From Marinisporobacter balticus (GTDB lineage: Bacteria; Bacillota; Clostridia; Peptostreptococcales; Thermotaleaceae): a stretch of DNA of 64,000 nucleotides. Under the pieces are notes generated by a model that was not told the DNA's origin, ran no database searches, and worked only from the letters and a program-made list of their open reading frames with translations. The position numbers and the translations under genes were made by a program. The first letter of the stretch is position 1. Each line of letters starts with the position of its first letter. Shown piece after piece: positions 55,394-63,420 of this stretch. Location of the stretch: NCBI RefSeq assembly GCF_004345705.1, contig NZ_SLWV01000017.1:12352-76351 (forward strand), given 5' to 3'.

Positions 55394-56460
55394 AGGATAA
55401 AATGACTCCCATGGAGCGAGCCATTGCGCTTGGTAAAGGGGAAAAAGTCGATCGATTGCCTTGCAACCCTAATGTAGCTAATGGGGTTGCCCGTATTTAT
55501 GGGTGCAAGATATCAGAATTTAATACAAGTGCAAAGGCTATTGCCAATGCGCAAATCGCTTCTTATAGAAGATTTGGATATGATGGCGTAAGAATTTTTA
55601 CAGACCTTTTTCCATGGGCAGAAGCCATTGGAGCAAAGGTGAATTTTCCAGAAGATAATACTGCTGATTTACAAAGACCTGCCATTGATGATATTTCTAA
55701 AATATCACAATTACAGCCTGCTGATCCCTATAAAGATGGAAGACTTCCTATGCATATTGAAGCGATGAAATATCTGTTAGATGAGGTAGGAAATGAAGTG
55801 CCCTGTGCTGGTGGTGTGGTAGGACCCTTTACAAATGCTTTTTTCTTAATTGGTATTGAAAGAATGATCAAACTCTTTTTCAAAAATCCGCAAGCAGTAC
55901 ATAAATTGTGTGAAGTTTCACTAGAAACATGTATACGTTACGCTCAGGCCATTATTGATACAGGACTTACCCCGACTATTTCAGAGCCTATGTCGTCTTG
56001 TACAGTTGTGAGTCCTAAGCATTTTCGTGAATTTGGAATGCCTTATTTAAAGAGGTTCGTTGAGTTTATTAATAGCAAGGGCAAGGGTGTGACTATGCAT
56101 ATCTGTGGAAAGACAGATAAAATATGGGAAGATATTGTTAGTATGGGTGTGGCTGGATTCAGTATCGACAATGTAGTTGATTTGAAAAAATGTAAGAATC
56201 AAATTGGGGATCGAGTGAAAATTTTAGGTCATGTGGATCCTGCTTCCATCATGTATGGTGGGAGCCCTAAAGACGTGAGACGAGCGGTTGTTGAATGTGT
56301 TCAGCAAGCTTGGGATAGCCCAAAGGGATATGTTATTATGTCTGGGTGTAGTTTGCCTGTGGAAACACCTTTTGAAAATATTGATGCTATGATGGATACG
56401 ACAAGAGAAATTGGTTATCCTGTTAATATTGAGAAGCTAGATAGGATGTTGCGAGATTAA
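55387..56460 (+). CDS. UroD-superfamily methyltransferase (MtaA/CmuA-like), copy C
   Basis: 357-aa methyltransferase, the close paralogue of 49257-50342. MTPMERAIALGKGEKVDRLP, TISEPMSSCTVVSPKHFR, MHICGKTDKIWED and MSGCSLPVETPFENID carry the zinc ligands. Directly coupled to the corrinoid protein, so it probably methylates or demethylates that protein. Whether it is the substrate-side or the acceptor-side enzyme is open. ATG 55387 has GGGAGGG; an earlier ATG at 55372 is inside the previous gene. Confidence 0.9.
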   Translation: MLKDKMTPMERAIALGKGEKVDRLPCNPNVANGVARIYGCKISEFNTSAKAIANAQIASYRRFGYDGVRIFTDLFPWAEAIGAKVNFPEDNTADLQRPAIDDISKISQLQPADPYKDGRLPMHIEAMKYLLDEVGNEVPCAGGVVGPFTNAFFLIGIERMIKLFFKNPQAVHKLCEVSLETCIRYAQAIIDTGLTPTISEPMSSCTVVSPKHFREFGMPYLKRFVEFINSKGKGVTMHICGKTDKIWEDIVSMGVAGFSIDNVVDLKKCKNQIGDRVKILGHVDPASIMYGGSPKDVRRAVVECVQQAWDSPKGYVIMSGCSLPVETPFENIDAMMDTTREIGYPVNIEKLDRMLRD

Positions 56461-56470
56461 AGATAATAAA

Positions 56471-56513
56471 AACTACTTCTACCTAGCATATTAAGGTGAA
56501 GTAGTCTTTTATT
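56471..56513 (+). terminator. Terminator of the corrinoid methyltransferase operon
   Basis: ACTACTTC (56472-56479) with ACCT pairs with AGGT and GAAGTAGT (56498-56505), followed by CTTTTA. Confidence 0.78.
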
Positions 56514-56553
56514 TAAAGCTTCACATATTGTTTTATTGTTTTAAATCCAAATC

Positions 56554-56680
56554 GCCTTTCTTTTCAAAATCAAGCAGTCTACACCCCAAAAGCTGCCGAT
56601 ATTAAAATAACAAAAGATTGATCATTACAACATCTGAATTTAATACTGCAAATAAAGGCACTATCAATGCTTTAAATAGA
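56554..56680 (-). pseudogene. Decayed partial copy of the LapA-family gene
   Basis: The sequence is nearly the same as parts of the intact gene at 61212-61559: the end segment CTTTCTTTTCAAAATCAAG, the middle GATATTAAAATAACAA, and ACATCTGAATTTAATACTGC. About 170 bases of the middle and about 34 bases near AGATTG are missing, and several point changes are present. It sits in the 331-bp gap between the methyltransferase gene and lepB and has the same orientation as the intact gene. Confidence 0.85.
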
Positions 56681-56791
56681 AACTTTCCTCCATCCAAAAT
56701 AAAATTTTTTCTGTCTGTATCTTATAAGAAACTATAATTGTGATATAATATGTAAAGTAAAATTACCTAAAACATACCCAAGGAGGATAAT

Positions 56792-57343
56792 ATGATGAAA
56801 GAAATATTAGAATGGGTAAAAACAATTATAATATCTATTGTTATTGCGCTTATTATTACAACTTTTATAATGCCATTGCAAGTTGATGGTATATCTATGA
56901 ATCCAACTTTAAATGATCATGATTATTTAATCTTAGAAAAAACAAATAAAATTGACCGTGGAGATATTATTTCTTTTAAGTCTGATTTGCAATTTTCTGC
57001 TGAAGAACTCAAGAATTTTAATTTAATAAAAAGGATCAAGCTCGGAAAGACAAAAAATTTAATAAAAAGAGTCATTGCTGTTGAAGGCGATCAATTATTA
57101 ATAGGAAATGGAAAAGTTTATGTAAATGGCGAATCATTAACAGAAAACTATATTGATGGAAATTGTACTCTTGGCAATGTTTTTATTAAAGAAATCCCTA
57201 AAAATAAAATTTTTGTTATGGGTGATAATAGAAATAACAGCATGGATAGTAGAATGATCGGTCTTGTAGACCGAGCAAGAATTCAAGGAAAAGTATTCGT
57301 AAGAATTTTACCTATTTCTAAATTTGGGAAAGTTTATGAGTAA
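56792..57343 (+). CDS. lepB: Signal peptidase I
   Basis: 183-aa type I signal peptidase anchored by one N-terminal helix (about 8-27), with the catalytic part outside. The Ser-Lys dyad is S35 (GISMNPTL) and K92 (KRVIAVEGD), followed by MGDNRNNSMDSR. Normal length for the Gram-positive P-type enzyme. ATG 56792 has AAGGAGG. Confidence 0.95.
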   Translation: MMKEILEWVKTIIISIVIALIITTFIMPLQVDGISMNPTLNDHDYLILEKTNKIDRGDIISFKSDLQFSAEELKNFNLIKRIKLGKTKNLIKRVIAVEGDQLLIGNGKVYVNGESLTENYIDGNCTLGNVFIKEIPKNKIFVMGDNRNNSMDSRMIGLVDRARIQGKVFVRILPISKFGKVYE

Positions 57344-57375
57344 GAAAAGAAACTCTTCTATGCAGAGTTTCTTTT
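57344..57375 (+). terminator. Terminator of lepB
   Basis: AAAGAAACTC and GAGTTTCTTT stem with a 9-base loop and a T run, right after the lepB stop; it may also serve queC from the other side. Confidence 0.85.
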
Positions 57376-57424
57376 TAGTACCGCCCATATTCTTTTTCGA
57401 TGGTTTATAACACTTCCACCTTCA

Positions 57425-58084
57425 TCAATTTTCTCTAGATTTTTTAAAATCCAAATATCCTTTCTTCCTCAAATAACAAGCGGGACATTCTCCGCAACCA
57501 TTTCCTTTTATACCATTGTAACAAGTTAAAGTTTCTTCCTTAATAATATGAAGAACCTCTAAATCATCTGCCATCTTCCATGTTTCTTCCTTATTGATCC
57601 ACATAAGGGGTGTATGGATCTCAAATTGATAATCCATCGCTAAATTTAAAGTCACATTGGTAGATTTTATAAATACATCTCTGCAATCTGGATATCCACT
57701 ATAATCACTTTCAGATACACCCGTTACCATATGATAGATTCCCCTTTGCTTTGCAAAAATTGCACCGAATGTTAAAAAAAGCATATTTCTTCCATCCACA
57801 AAGGAATTGGGTAGCCCCTCTTTCGGTGCATCCTTATCCACTTCAATATCCGTTCTTGTTAAAGAATTAGGTGCTAATTGGTTTAAAAGGTTTAAGTCTA
57901 GTATATGATGTTCTACATGATATTTTTTACAAAGTTCCTTTGCACATTCAAGCTCTAGTTTGTGCTTTTGATTATAATCAAAAGATATTGCAATGACTTC
58001 TTTAAATTTTTTCTTTGCCCAAAACAAGCAGGTTGTACTATCCTGCCCTCCGCTAAATATGACCAATGCTTTTTCTCTATTCAT
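57425..58084 (-). CDS. queC: 7-cyano-7-deazaguanine (preQ0) synthase
   Basis: 219-aa ATP-dependent enzyme turning 7-carboxy-7-deazaguanine into preQ0. The PP-loop FSGGQDSTTC is at the N-terminus, and a zinc site with four cysteines near the C-terminus is present (CYNGIKGNGCGECPACYLRK). ATG 58084 has GGAGGG seven bases upstream; the frame to 58141 was rejected. Last gene of the preQ1-controlled operon. Confidence 0.96.
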   Translation of the reverse strand: MNREKALVIFSGGQDSTTCLFWAKKKFKEVIAISFDYNQKHKLELECAKELCKKYHVEHHILDLNLLNQLAPNSLTRTDIEVDKDAPKEGLPNSFVDGRNMLFLTFGAIFAKQRGIYHMVTGVSESDYSGYPDCRDVFIKSTNVTLNLAMDYQFEIHTPLMWINKEETWKMADDLEVLHIIKEETLTCYNGIKGNGCGECPACYLRKKGYLDFKKSREN

Positions 58085-58113
58085 CTTTTGTCCCTCCACT
58101 TTATCTTCAATCT

Positions 58114-58776
58114 TTAAACACCTTTTGCTTCTGCTCCCCATATGATTTTATGCAGTTGTACTTGCATTGTAACTTCATTCATTTTATACTTTTTCATAAA
58201 TTCCACCATCGCATCCAAATCAATTTTTCCGTAAACTGGACTTATATACACATTGGATTTCTTTGTTAATTGGTATTGATCAATAATATCTCTTGCTCTC
58301 TCTAAATCAGAGCTACTTCCTACTACAAATTTTACTATATCTTGTTTTTTTATATGATGAAAATTATCTATAAGCATCTTCTCTTCCATGTTACTTGATG
58401 GCAGCTTGTAGTCCATTGTAAATAGCGGACGATTTGTTATCTTTGAAAATTCTTTTATGGAAACACTTCCATTTGTTTCTATTTCAATGAATAACTCTTG
58501 GTCTTTCGATAAATAATCAATCAATTCAAATATTTCATCTTGAAGTAGCGGTTCTCCACCTGTTAACGTGACATTTTTAACATCTGTAGCTTTTATAGCT
58601 TCAACGATTTCTTCTTTTGTCATAAGTGTATAGGCTACATCATCTTCATTTGCCCATGCTGTATCACAATAACTGCAATCTAAATTACAATTTGCAAATC
58701 GAATAAATACAGCCAATTGCCCCGCTCGTCTTCCTTCTCCATTAATGCTTACAAACTTTTCAACTACCTTATACAT
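58114..58776 (-). CDS. queE: 7-carboxy-7-deazaguanine synthase (radical SAM)
   Basis: 220-aa radical SAM enzyme acting after QueD. Cluster cysteines C30, C34 and C37 in FANCNLDCSYCDTAW have CxxxCxxC spacing. TGGEPLLQ is the SAM-binding motif. The N-terminal INGEGRRAGQLAVFIRF is typical. It overlaps queD by 13 bases. Confidence 0.96.
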   Translation of the reverse strand: MYKVVEKFVSINGEGRRAGQLAVFIRFANCNLDCSYCDTAWANEDDVAYTLMTKEEIVEAIKATDVKNVTLTGGEPLLQDEIFELIDYLSKDQELFIEIETNGSVSIKEFSKITNRPLFTMDYKLPSSNMEEKMLIDNFHHIKKQDIVKFVVGSSSDLERARDIIDQYQLTKKSNVYISPVYGKIDLDAMVEFMKKYKMNEVTMQVQLHKIIWGAEAKGV

Positions 58777-59207
58777 ATCTTCCCCTCACTTTTTTCATAA
58801 GTTGCACAATTCGTAGGTGTTTCATATACAATGGTTCTTTTCACGTTATATCTCCTTTTTTCCATAGTTTTAAAGAAAAGATATGCAAAATTCTCAGCTG
58901 TTGGTCTAAATGCTACATTTATAATCTTAAACCCATCTTCTATTAAATAAGTTAAGGTTTCTCTTCTCATGGTATTTTCTTGTATAATTAGCGCATGGTC
59001 ATAATGATCAACCATCTCTTTTACATCCTTTTTTAAATCCCCAAAGTCCACAACCATTCCATCAAGCTGCCCTTCATTTATTAATGTTTCTGCTTGAACT
59101 TCAACGATAACTTTCCATCTATGTCCATGAATATTTCTACATTTCCCATTATAGTTTGCAAGAAAATGGGCACTATCAAAGCTGTGCTCTGCTTTTAAAA
59201 GATACAT
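58764..59207 (-). CDS. queD: 6-carboxy-5,6,7,8-tetrahydropterin synthase
   Basis: 147-aa member of the PTPS family, making 6-carboxytetrahydropterin from dihydroneopterin triphosphate. Zinc ligands H14, H27 and H29 (SAHFL, IHGHRW), catalytic C23 and the VVDFGDLK loop are present. One base separates it from the activator gene stop, so it is certainly in the same operon. No folE is present in the window. Confidence 0.95.
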   Translation of the reverse strand: MYLLKAEHSFDSAHFLANYNGKCRNIHGHRWKVIVEVQAETLINEGQLDGMVVDFGDLKKDVKEMVDHYDHALIIQENTMRRETLTYLIEDGFKIINVAFRPTAENFAYLFFKTMEKRRYNVKRTIVYETPTNCATYEKSEGKICIR

Positions 59208-59208
59208 A

Positions 59209-59979
59209 TTATTCCTCCATTTTTAAAGTATTGCTTCCATAATAGCAGCACCCTATTGCGCCATTATATTGAGGGTGTTCTACGGAAATGATTTGATCAT
59301 AATCACTTTTAAGGTACACCTTTAATGCATGATTATCTGCGACCCCTCCAGTTAAGATTAATTTTCTTCCTTTGAACTTATTTAACAAAGGGTGTAATCT
59401 TTTATACAAAGAAAAATTTACCCCTGCACATAAATTTTTTCTATCTACCCCTTCAGCTATTTTCCCAATCAATTCTGATTCAGAAAATACAGCACAAGTT
59501 GCATTTAAACGAACAGGATTTTCATGATATTTGCTCATCTCCAGTAGAGATATCTCAAGTACATTTGCCATATTCTCTAAATATCTCCCACAGGAAGCTG
59601 CACATTTTTCATTCAGCTCTAAGTCTGTAATCATACCCTTTTCTACCTTTACAACCTTGACATCTTGCCCTCCCACATCTAGAAGGATAAAGTCCCTAAG
59701 CTTTGTTTGATAAAATGCCCCATAAACATGGGCCTTTATTTCATTGATTGCTTGAAACTTATTTAAATCCGTATTGTTTCTTCCATACCCTGTTGATATG
59801 GCATAGTCTATTTTATCAATATGAAGTTTCTCTAAATCTACTTTTATTTTCCCATCAAAACTACAATAATCTCTATAAAATGACATAGTACTTACTTTCA
59901 TATTTTTGATTATTTTATTTTCTTTCATGGTGACAATTTTCACTTCACGGCTTCCAAGATCTATCCCTAACACGTCCAT
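59209..59979 (-). CDS. HgdC/BcrAD-type ATP-dependent activator (2-hydroxyacyl-CoA dehydratase activase family)
   Basis: 256-aa ASKHA-fold ATPase that binds a [4Fe-4S] cluster between two monomers and drives single electrons into a partner. Motifs: GIDLGSREVKIV, LLDVGGQDVKVV, the cluster cysteines in NEKCAASCGRYLE and ATCAVFSESELI, and LTGGVADNHALK. It overlaps the HgdB-like gene by 13 bases and lies directly before queD, so all are one transcript under a preQ1-type riboswitch. Its job in queuosine metabolism is inferred from that linkage. Confidence 0.9.
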   Translation of the reverse strand: MDVLGIDLGSREVKIVTMKENKIIKNMKVSTMSFYRDYCSFDGKIKVDLEKLHIDKIDYAISTGYGRNNTDLNKFQAINEIKAHVYGAFYQTKLRDFILLDVGGQDVKVVKVEKGMITDLELNEKCAASCGRYLENMANVLEISLLEMSKYHENPVRLNATCAVFSESELIGKIAEGVDRKNLCAGVNFSLYKRLHPLLNKFKGRKLILTGGVADNHALKVYLKSDYDQIISVEHPQYNGAIGCCYYGSNTLKMEE

Positions 59980-60977
59980 TTTGCACCATCCTTTGCATCT
60001 TTTATCATATCTAAAAATGCTTCAATTCTTAGTTTTGTTCTAGCATCTAATGCATTTAACTGATCTCCTTCTACATTTAATACTGGAATATCTAGTTCTT
60101 TTTTGATTACAATATCTTCCACTGCCCTATAGCAAAAAGCTTGTGTATAGTGAATGATGGCATCTAACTTTCTCTCCGCTATTTGCTTTTTTAATTCCTT
60201 TATTCTAAAGTGAATATCATAGGGGTAGGTATAATCATAATATTGCTCAAATATACTTCTCGCTTCATAAGCTCTTGGAAAAGCAAATTCCCTTTGCACC
60301 TCGTTATAGACAAAATGTGCATCAAAATTTTCTACAAAAGCATATATATCCGCTGTCATAGGAGGCACCCCTATATATCCTAATCTGATTTTTTTGTTAT
60401 TCGCCTTTCTTTTTCTTATTTTTTCAATGACTTTTTCCATTTCTTCTTCATACTGATCTATATCTTGGCCAAAATCACTCAAGCTTACTTGATATAAATG
60501 ATTTTCAAACCCCTTTGCTTTTTGATCCATATAAGTCAATTGATCGATTTCCTTTGCCAAATATCTAATTTTATTTAATCTATCTCTTATATTCTCAACT
60601 TCTTCTAAATTTACATTGAAAATATTCATAAACTTATCTATTTCTTCTTTTACATCTTCTTGTTTATGACTATGAGGAAATGAATATGGATATACCTTTA
60701 TTCCTCTTAATAAAAGTACTTCCACAAGCGCTTTCGTATTAGAGCAATCCCCTTCCATTACGCCTACAATTTCTTTTATATCATGGGCTATACACGCTCC
60801 ATAGATTCCTTTGATCCATGCACATAAACTCTTCGGAAACCCATCACGTTCTGCTATATCTATATATTTCATGTAATCTTTTGATGTAATAAAAAGATTA
60901 TTTAAATCTATAGGATGGTAGCCTGCTGCAAATAAAACCTCTACAGGTACGGTAGTTGTTAAACCAATTCTTTTCAT
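59967..60977 (-). CDS. HgdB-like Fe-S protein (2-hydroxyacyl-CoA dehydratase family), queuosine-linked
   Basis: 336-aa protein of the HgdB/double-cubane superfamily. Cysteines at C52 (FPKSLCAWIKG), C62, C78 (MEGDCSNTKAL) and in QAFCYRAVED match the family ligand positions. LGYIGVPP is a Rossmann-type turn. First gene of the operon, with GGAGG six bases before ATG 60977; the frame from 61010 runs through a leader hairpin and was rejected. The substrate is not a CoA thioester by context; a deazaguanine such as preQ0 is my hypothesis. It could also be a partner for another Fe-S enzyme. Confidence 0.87.
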   Translation of the reverse strand: MKRIGLTTTVPVEVLFAAGYHPIDLNNLFITSKDYMKYIDIAERDGFPKSLCAWIKGIYGACIAHDIKEIVGVMEGDCSNTKALVEVLLLRGIKVYPYSFPHSHKQEDVKEEIDKFMNIFNVNLEEVENIRDRLNKIRYLAKEIDQLTYMDQKAKGFENHLYQVSLSDFGQDIDQYEEEMEKVIEKIRKRKANNKKIRLGYIGVPPMTADIYAFVENFDAHFVYNEVQREFAFPRAYEARSIFEQYYDYTYPYDIHFRIKELKKQIAERKLDAIIHYTQAFCYRAVEDIVIKKELDIPVLNVEGDQLNALDARTKLRIEAFLDMIKDAKDGAKWTC

Positions 60978-60995
60978 AATATTCCTCCATTCCAA

Positions 60996-61016
60996 TAAAA
61001 AAGGGCCCACGGCCCC
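60996..61016 (-). terminator. Second terminator-like hairpin in the queuosine leader
   Basis: GGGCC (61003-61007) and GGCCC (61011-61015) pair around a 3-base loop, followed on the minus strand by six T. It ends about ten bases upstream of the GGAGG of the HgdB-like gene. Confidence 0.65.
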
Positions 61017-61021
61017 ATAAA

Positions 61022-61090
61022 CAAAAAACTACCCAAAACGGTAGCTTGGTCCTAGTTTTATTTATAGACAGGATGGTGTCGAACTGTCTT
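61022..61090 (-). promoter_or_regulatory. PreQ1-I-type riboswitch with downstream terminator
   Basis: Minus-strand leader: stem GACAG/CTGTC closing a loop TTCGACACCAT, then an A-rich tail ending AAAACTAGG, as in the small H-type pseudoknot of preQ1-I aptamers. It is followed by an expression platform, CTACC/GGTAG hairpin plus TTTTTT (61022-61044). The position in front of queDEC supports the assignment. The base-by-base match to the consensus was made from memory. Confidence 0.85.
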
Positions 61091-61109
61091 ATTTATTTTT
61101 ATTGAAGTA

Positions 61110-61138
61110 AGTATATCATAAATTGATATGTCCTTCAA
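61110..61138 (-). promoter_or_regulatory. Sigma-A promoter of the queuosine operon
   Basis: On the minus strand TTGAAG (61138-61133), a 17-base spacer and TATACT (61115-61110), about 20 bases upstream of the aptamer. Confidence 0.75.
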
Positions 61139-61211
61139 TATAATCACCACAAATAATATTTATTCTTTTATGCTTTCACTAAATAACCTGTATCCCTTCA
61201 TATTTTCTATT

Positions 61212-61559
61212 TTACGCTTTCTTTTCAAAATCAAGAGGTTCATTTAATGTAGTTTCTTCCTTTATAGGATTTTCTAATGCATAGGTTTTATTGTGATCCT
61301 CTAATTCATTTACCTTGCTCTCTAATTGTTTAATGCTATTCTTTAACTCTCTTGTTTTCAAACTCCCTTTTATTTTACTAAATACACTAATAAAAGAAGC
61401 AATCAACGCCCCAAAAGTTGCAGATATTAAAATAACAACAGATTGTGAAAGCTGGTATTTCGAAAATAAAAGGTTGATCGTTACAACATCTGAATTTAAT
61501 ACTGCAAACAAAGCCACTATCAATGCAAATACTAAAGAAAATATAAACCAAATTTGCAT
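61212..61559 (-). CDS. LapA-family (DUF1049) membrane protein
   Basis: 115-aa protein with two N-terminal helices (about 3-25 and 38-62), the family core ALFAVLNSDVVTINLLF, and a C-terminal coiled coil (ELKNSIKQLESKVNELEDHN). Relatives act in lipopolysaccharide assembly in Gram-negatives, but the role in Firmicutes is not known. ATG 61559 is better spaced from the G-rich ribosome binding site than ATG 61565. A decayed second copy lies at 56554-56680. Confidence 0.82.
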   Translation of the reverse strand: MQIWFIFSLVFALIVALFAVLNSDVVTINLLFSKYQLSQSVVILISATFGALIASFISVFSKIKGSLKTRELKNSIKQLESKVNELEDHNKTYALENPIKEETTLNEPLDFEKKA

Positions 61560-61721
61560 AATCATTTCCCCCCCATTTTTTCTTCTACTACACTATAAAA
61601 ATTTCTCTACACATTCATACTTTACCTTATCCTTATTTTACAACAAATCTTTATAATATTGTATTCTTTTTATGTAGTCCCATATTTTTTCTAGTAAACA
61701 TTTCTCTAAAGTTCTTTATTA

Positions 61722-61770
61722 AAAAATGATTTATATTTTACACAATAAGTAAAATATAAATCATTTTTAT
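61722..61770 (-). terminator. Terminator of the leu operon
   Basis: A perfect 20-bp stem (61722-61741 with 61749-61768) and a 7-base loop, with A and T runs at the base, about 30 bases past the leuB stop. Confidence 0.9.
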
Positions 61771-61798
61771 AAAGATCTCTTAAATTTTTTATACTACA

Positions 61799-62869
61799 TT
61801 AACACAATGCTTCTATAATCAATCTACCCATTTCCTTCGTTCCTACAAGTTTTTGTCCTTCACTATAAATATCCCCTGTGCGATAGTTTTGATCTAATAC
61901 TTTCTTTACAGCATCTTCTATAATAGCCGCTTCTTTTTCTAAGTCAAATGAATGTCTAAGCATCATAGCAACAGAAAGAATGGTAGCAATAGGATTCGCC
62001 TTGTCCTCTCCTGCTATATCTGGTGCAGAACCATGAATCGGTTCATACATGCCTATATTCCCTCCTAAGCTTGCAGAAGGAAGCATTCCTATAGAACCTG
62101 TAACCATACTCGCTTCATCAGATAGTATATCTCCAAACATATTGGTTGTCACCATCACATCAAATTGCTTTGGATTTCTAACAAGTTGCATCGCTGCATT
62201 GTCTACATACATGTGATTTAATGTAACATCTGGGTAATCCTTTGCTACATCGATCACAACACTTCTCCAAAGTCTAGAACTTTCTAATACATTTGCTTTA
62301 TCCACATTGGTTAATACTTTATTTCTTTTTCTTGCAATCTCAAAAGCATGTTTTGCGATTCTTCTAACTTCTTCCACGCTATATATTTCTACATCATAGG
62401 CTGCTTCTCCCATAGGGGTATCTTTTCTTCCCTTTTCACCAAAATATATCCCTCCTGTAAGTTCACGAACAACACAAATATCTAGTCCATCTCCTATAAT
62501 CTCAGGCTTTAGGGGGCAAGCATCTTTCAGTTGTTCAAATAAAATTGCAGGACGAAGATTTGCATAAAGTCCCAGAGCCTTTCTAATTCCAAGCAATGCC
62601 CTTTCAGGTCTTTGATCTCCAGGAAGATTATCCCACTTCGGTCCTCCTACAGCTCCCAGTAGTACAGCGTCACTGCTCTTACAAATTTCTACCGTCTTTT
62701 CTGGAAGAGGCTCCCCTGTTTTATCAATGGCACATCCTCCAGCTAAAACTTCTGTATAATTAAAGTTATGACCATATATCTCTCCTATTTTATCTAACAC
62801 CAAAACCGTTTGTTCTATTACCTCAGGTCCAATTCCATCTCCAGGAATAACTGCTATATTATAATTCAT
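61799..62869 (-). CDS. leuB: 3-isopropylmalate dehydrogenase
   Basis: 356-aa NAD-dependent enzyme of leucine synthesis. IAVIPGDGIGPEV, the substrate-binding arginines in RPERALLGIRKALGLYANLRP, NVDKANVLESSRLWR, DNAAMQL and the NAD-loop MYEPIHGSAPDIAG are all conserved. Last gene of leuCDB in this window, 22 bases after leuD. Confidence 0.97.
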   Translation of the reverse strand: MNYNIAVIPGDGIGPEVIEQTVLVLDKIGEIYGHNFNYTEVLAGGCAIDKTGEPLPEKTVEICKSSDAVLLGAVGGPKWDNLPGDQRPERALLGIRKALGLYANLRPAILFEQLKDACPLKPEIIGDGLDICVVRELTGGIYFGEKGRKDTPMGEAAYDVEIYSVEEVRRIAKHAFEIARKRNKVLTNVDKANVLESSRLWRSVVIDVAKDYPDVTLNHMYVDNAAMQLVRNPKQFDVMVTTNMFGDILSDEASMVTGSIGMLPSASLGGNIGMYEPIHGSAPDIAGEDKANPIATILSVAMMLRHSFDLEKEAAIIEDAVKKVLDQNYRTGDIYSEGQKLVGTKEMGRLIIEALC

Positions 62870-62891
62870 TATTGTAACCTCCCATTTTTCT

Positions 62892-63383
62892 CTATTTTAA
62901 TTTCTCTTTAACATAATTCACAAGCCCATCATTTGCAATAATCTCTTGTATAAATGGTGGAAAAGGCTCCGCCTGATAACTCGTATTCTTTGTGATGTTT
63001 ACAATTTTTCCTGTCTCAAAATCAATTTCTACTTCATCTTGTGCATCAATTCCTTTTACGGCTTCTTCACATTCTAATATAGGAAGTCCTATATTGAATG
63101 CATTTCTATAAAAGATTCTTGCAAATGTACTTGCAATCACACAAGATATACCACTTGCTTTTATTGCAATCGGTGCATGTTCTCTTGAAGAACCACATCC
63201 AAAATTTTTATTGCCCACAATAATATCGTCTTTTTTCACCTTTTGTGCAAAGCTTGCATCAATATCTTCCATACAATATTTTGCAAGTTCATTTGGATCT
63301 GAAGTATTCAAATACCTTGCTGGTATGATTACATCTGTATCTACATTATTTCCATATTTAAAAACTTTTCCTCTTTTTTTCAT
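62892..63383 (-). CDS. leuD: 3-isopropylmalate dehydratase small subunit
   Basis: 163-aa small subunit of isopropylmalate isomerase, of the short LeuD type found in clostridia. KYGNNVDTDVIIPARYL, the substrate loop NFGCGSSREHAPIA and FARIFYRNAFNIGLP are visible. Start ATG 63383 behind AGGAGG. Confidence 0.97.
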   Translation of the reverse strand: MKKRGKVFKYGNNVDTDVIIPARYLNTSDPNELAKYCMEDIDASFAQKVKKDDIIVGNKNFGCGSSREHAPIAIKASGISCVIASTFARIFYRNAFNIGLPILECEEAVKGIDAQDEVEIDFETGKIVNITKNTSYQAEPFPPFIQEIIANDGLVNYVKEKLK

Positions 63384-63420
63384 TTATTTTTCCTCCTATT
63401 GTAAACAAATTGCAAAACGC

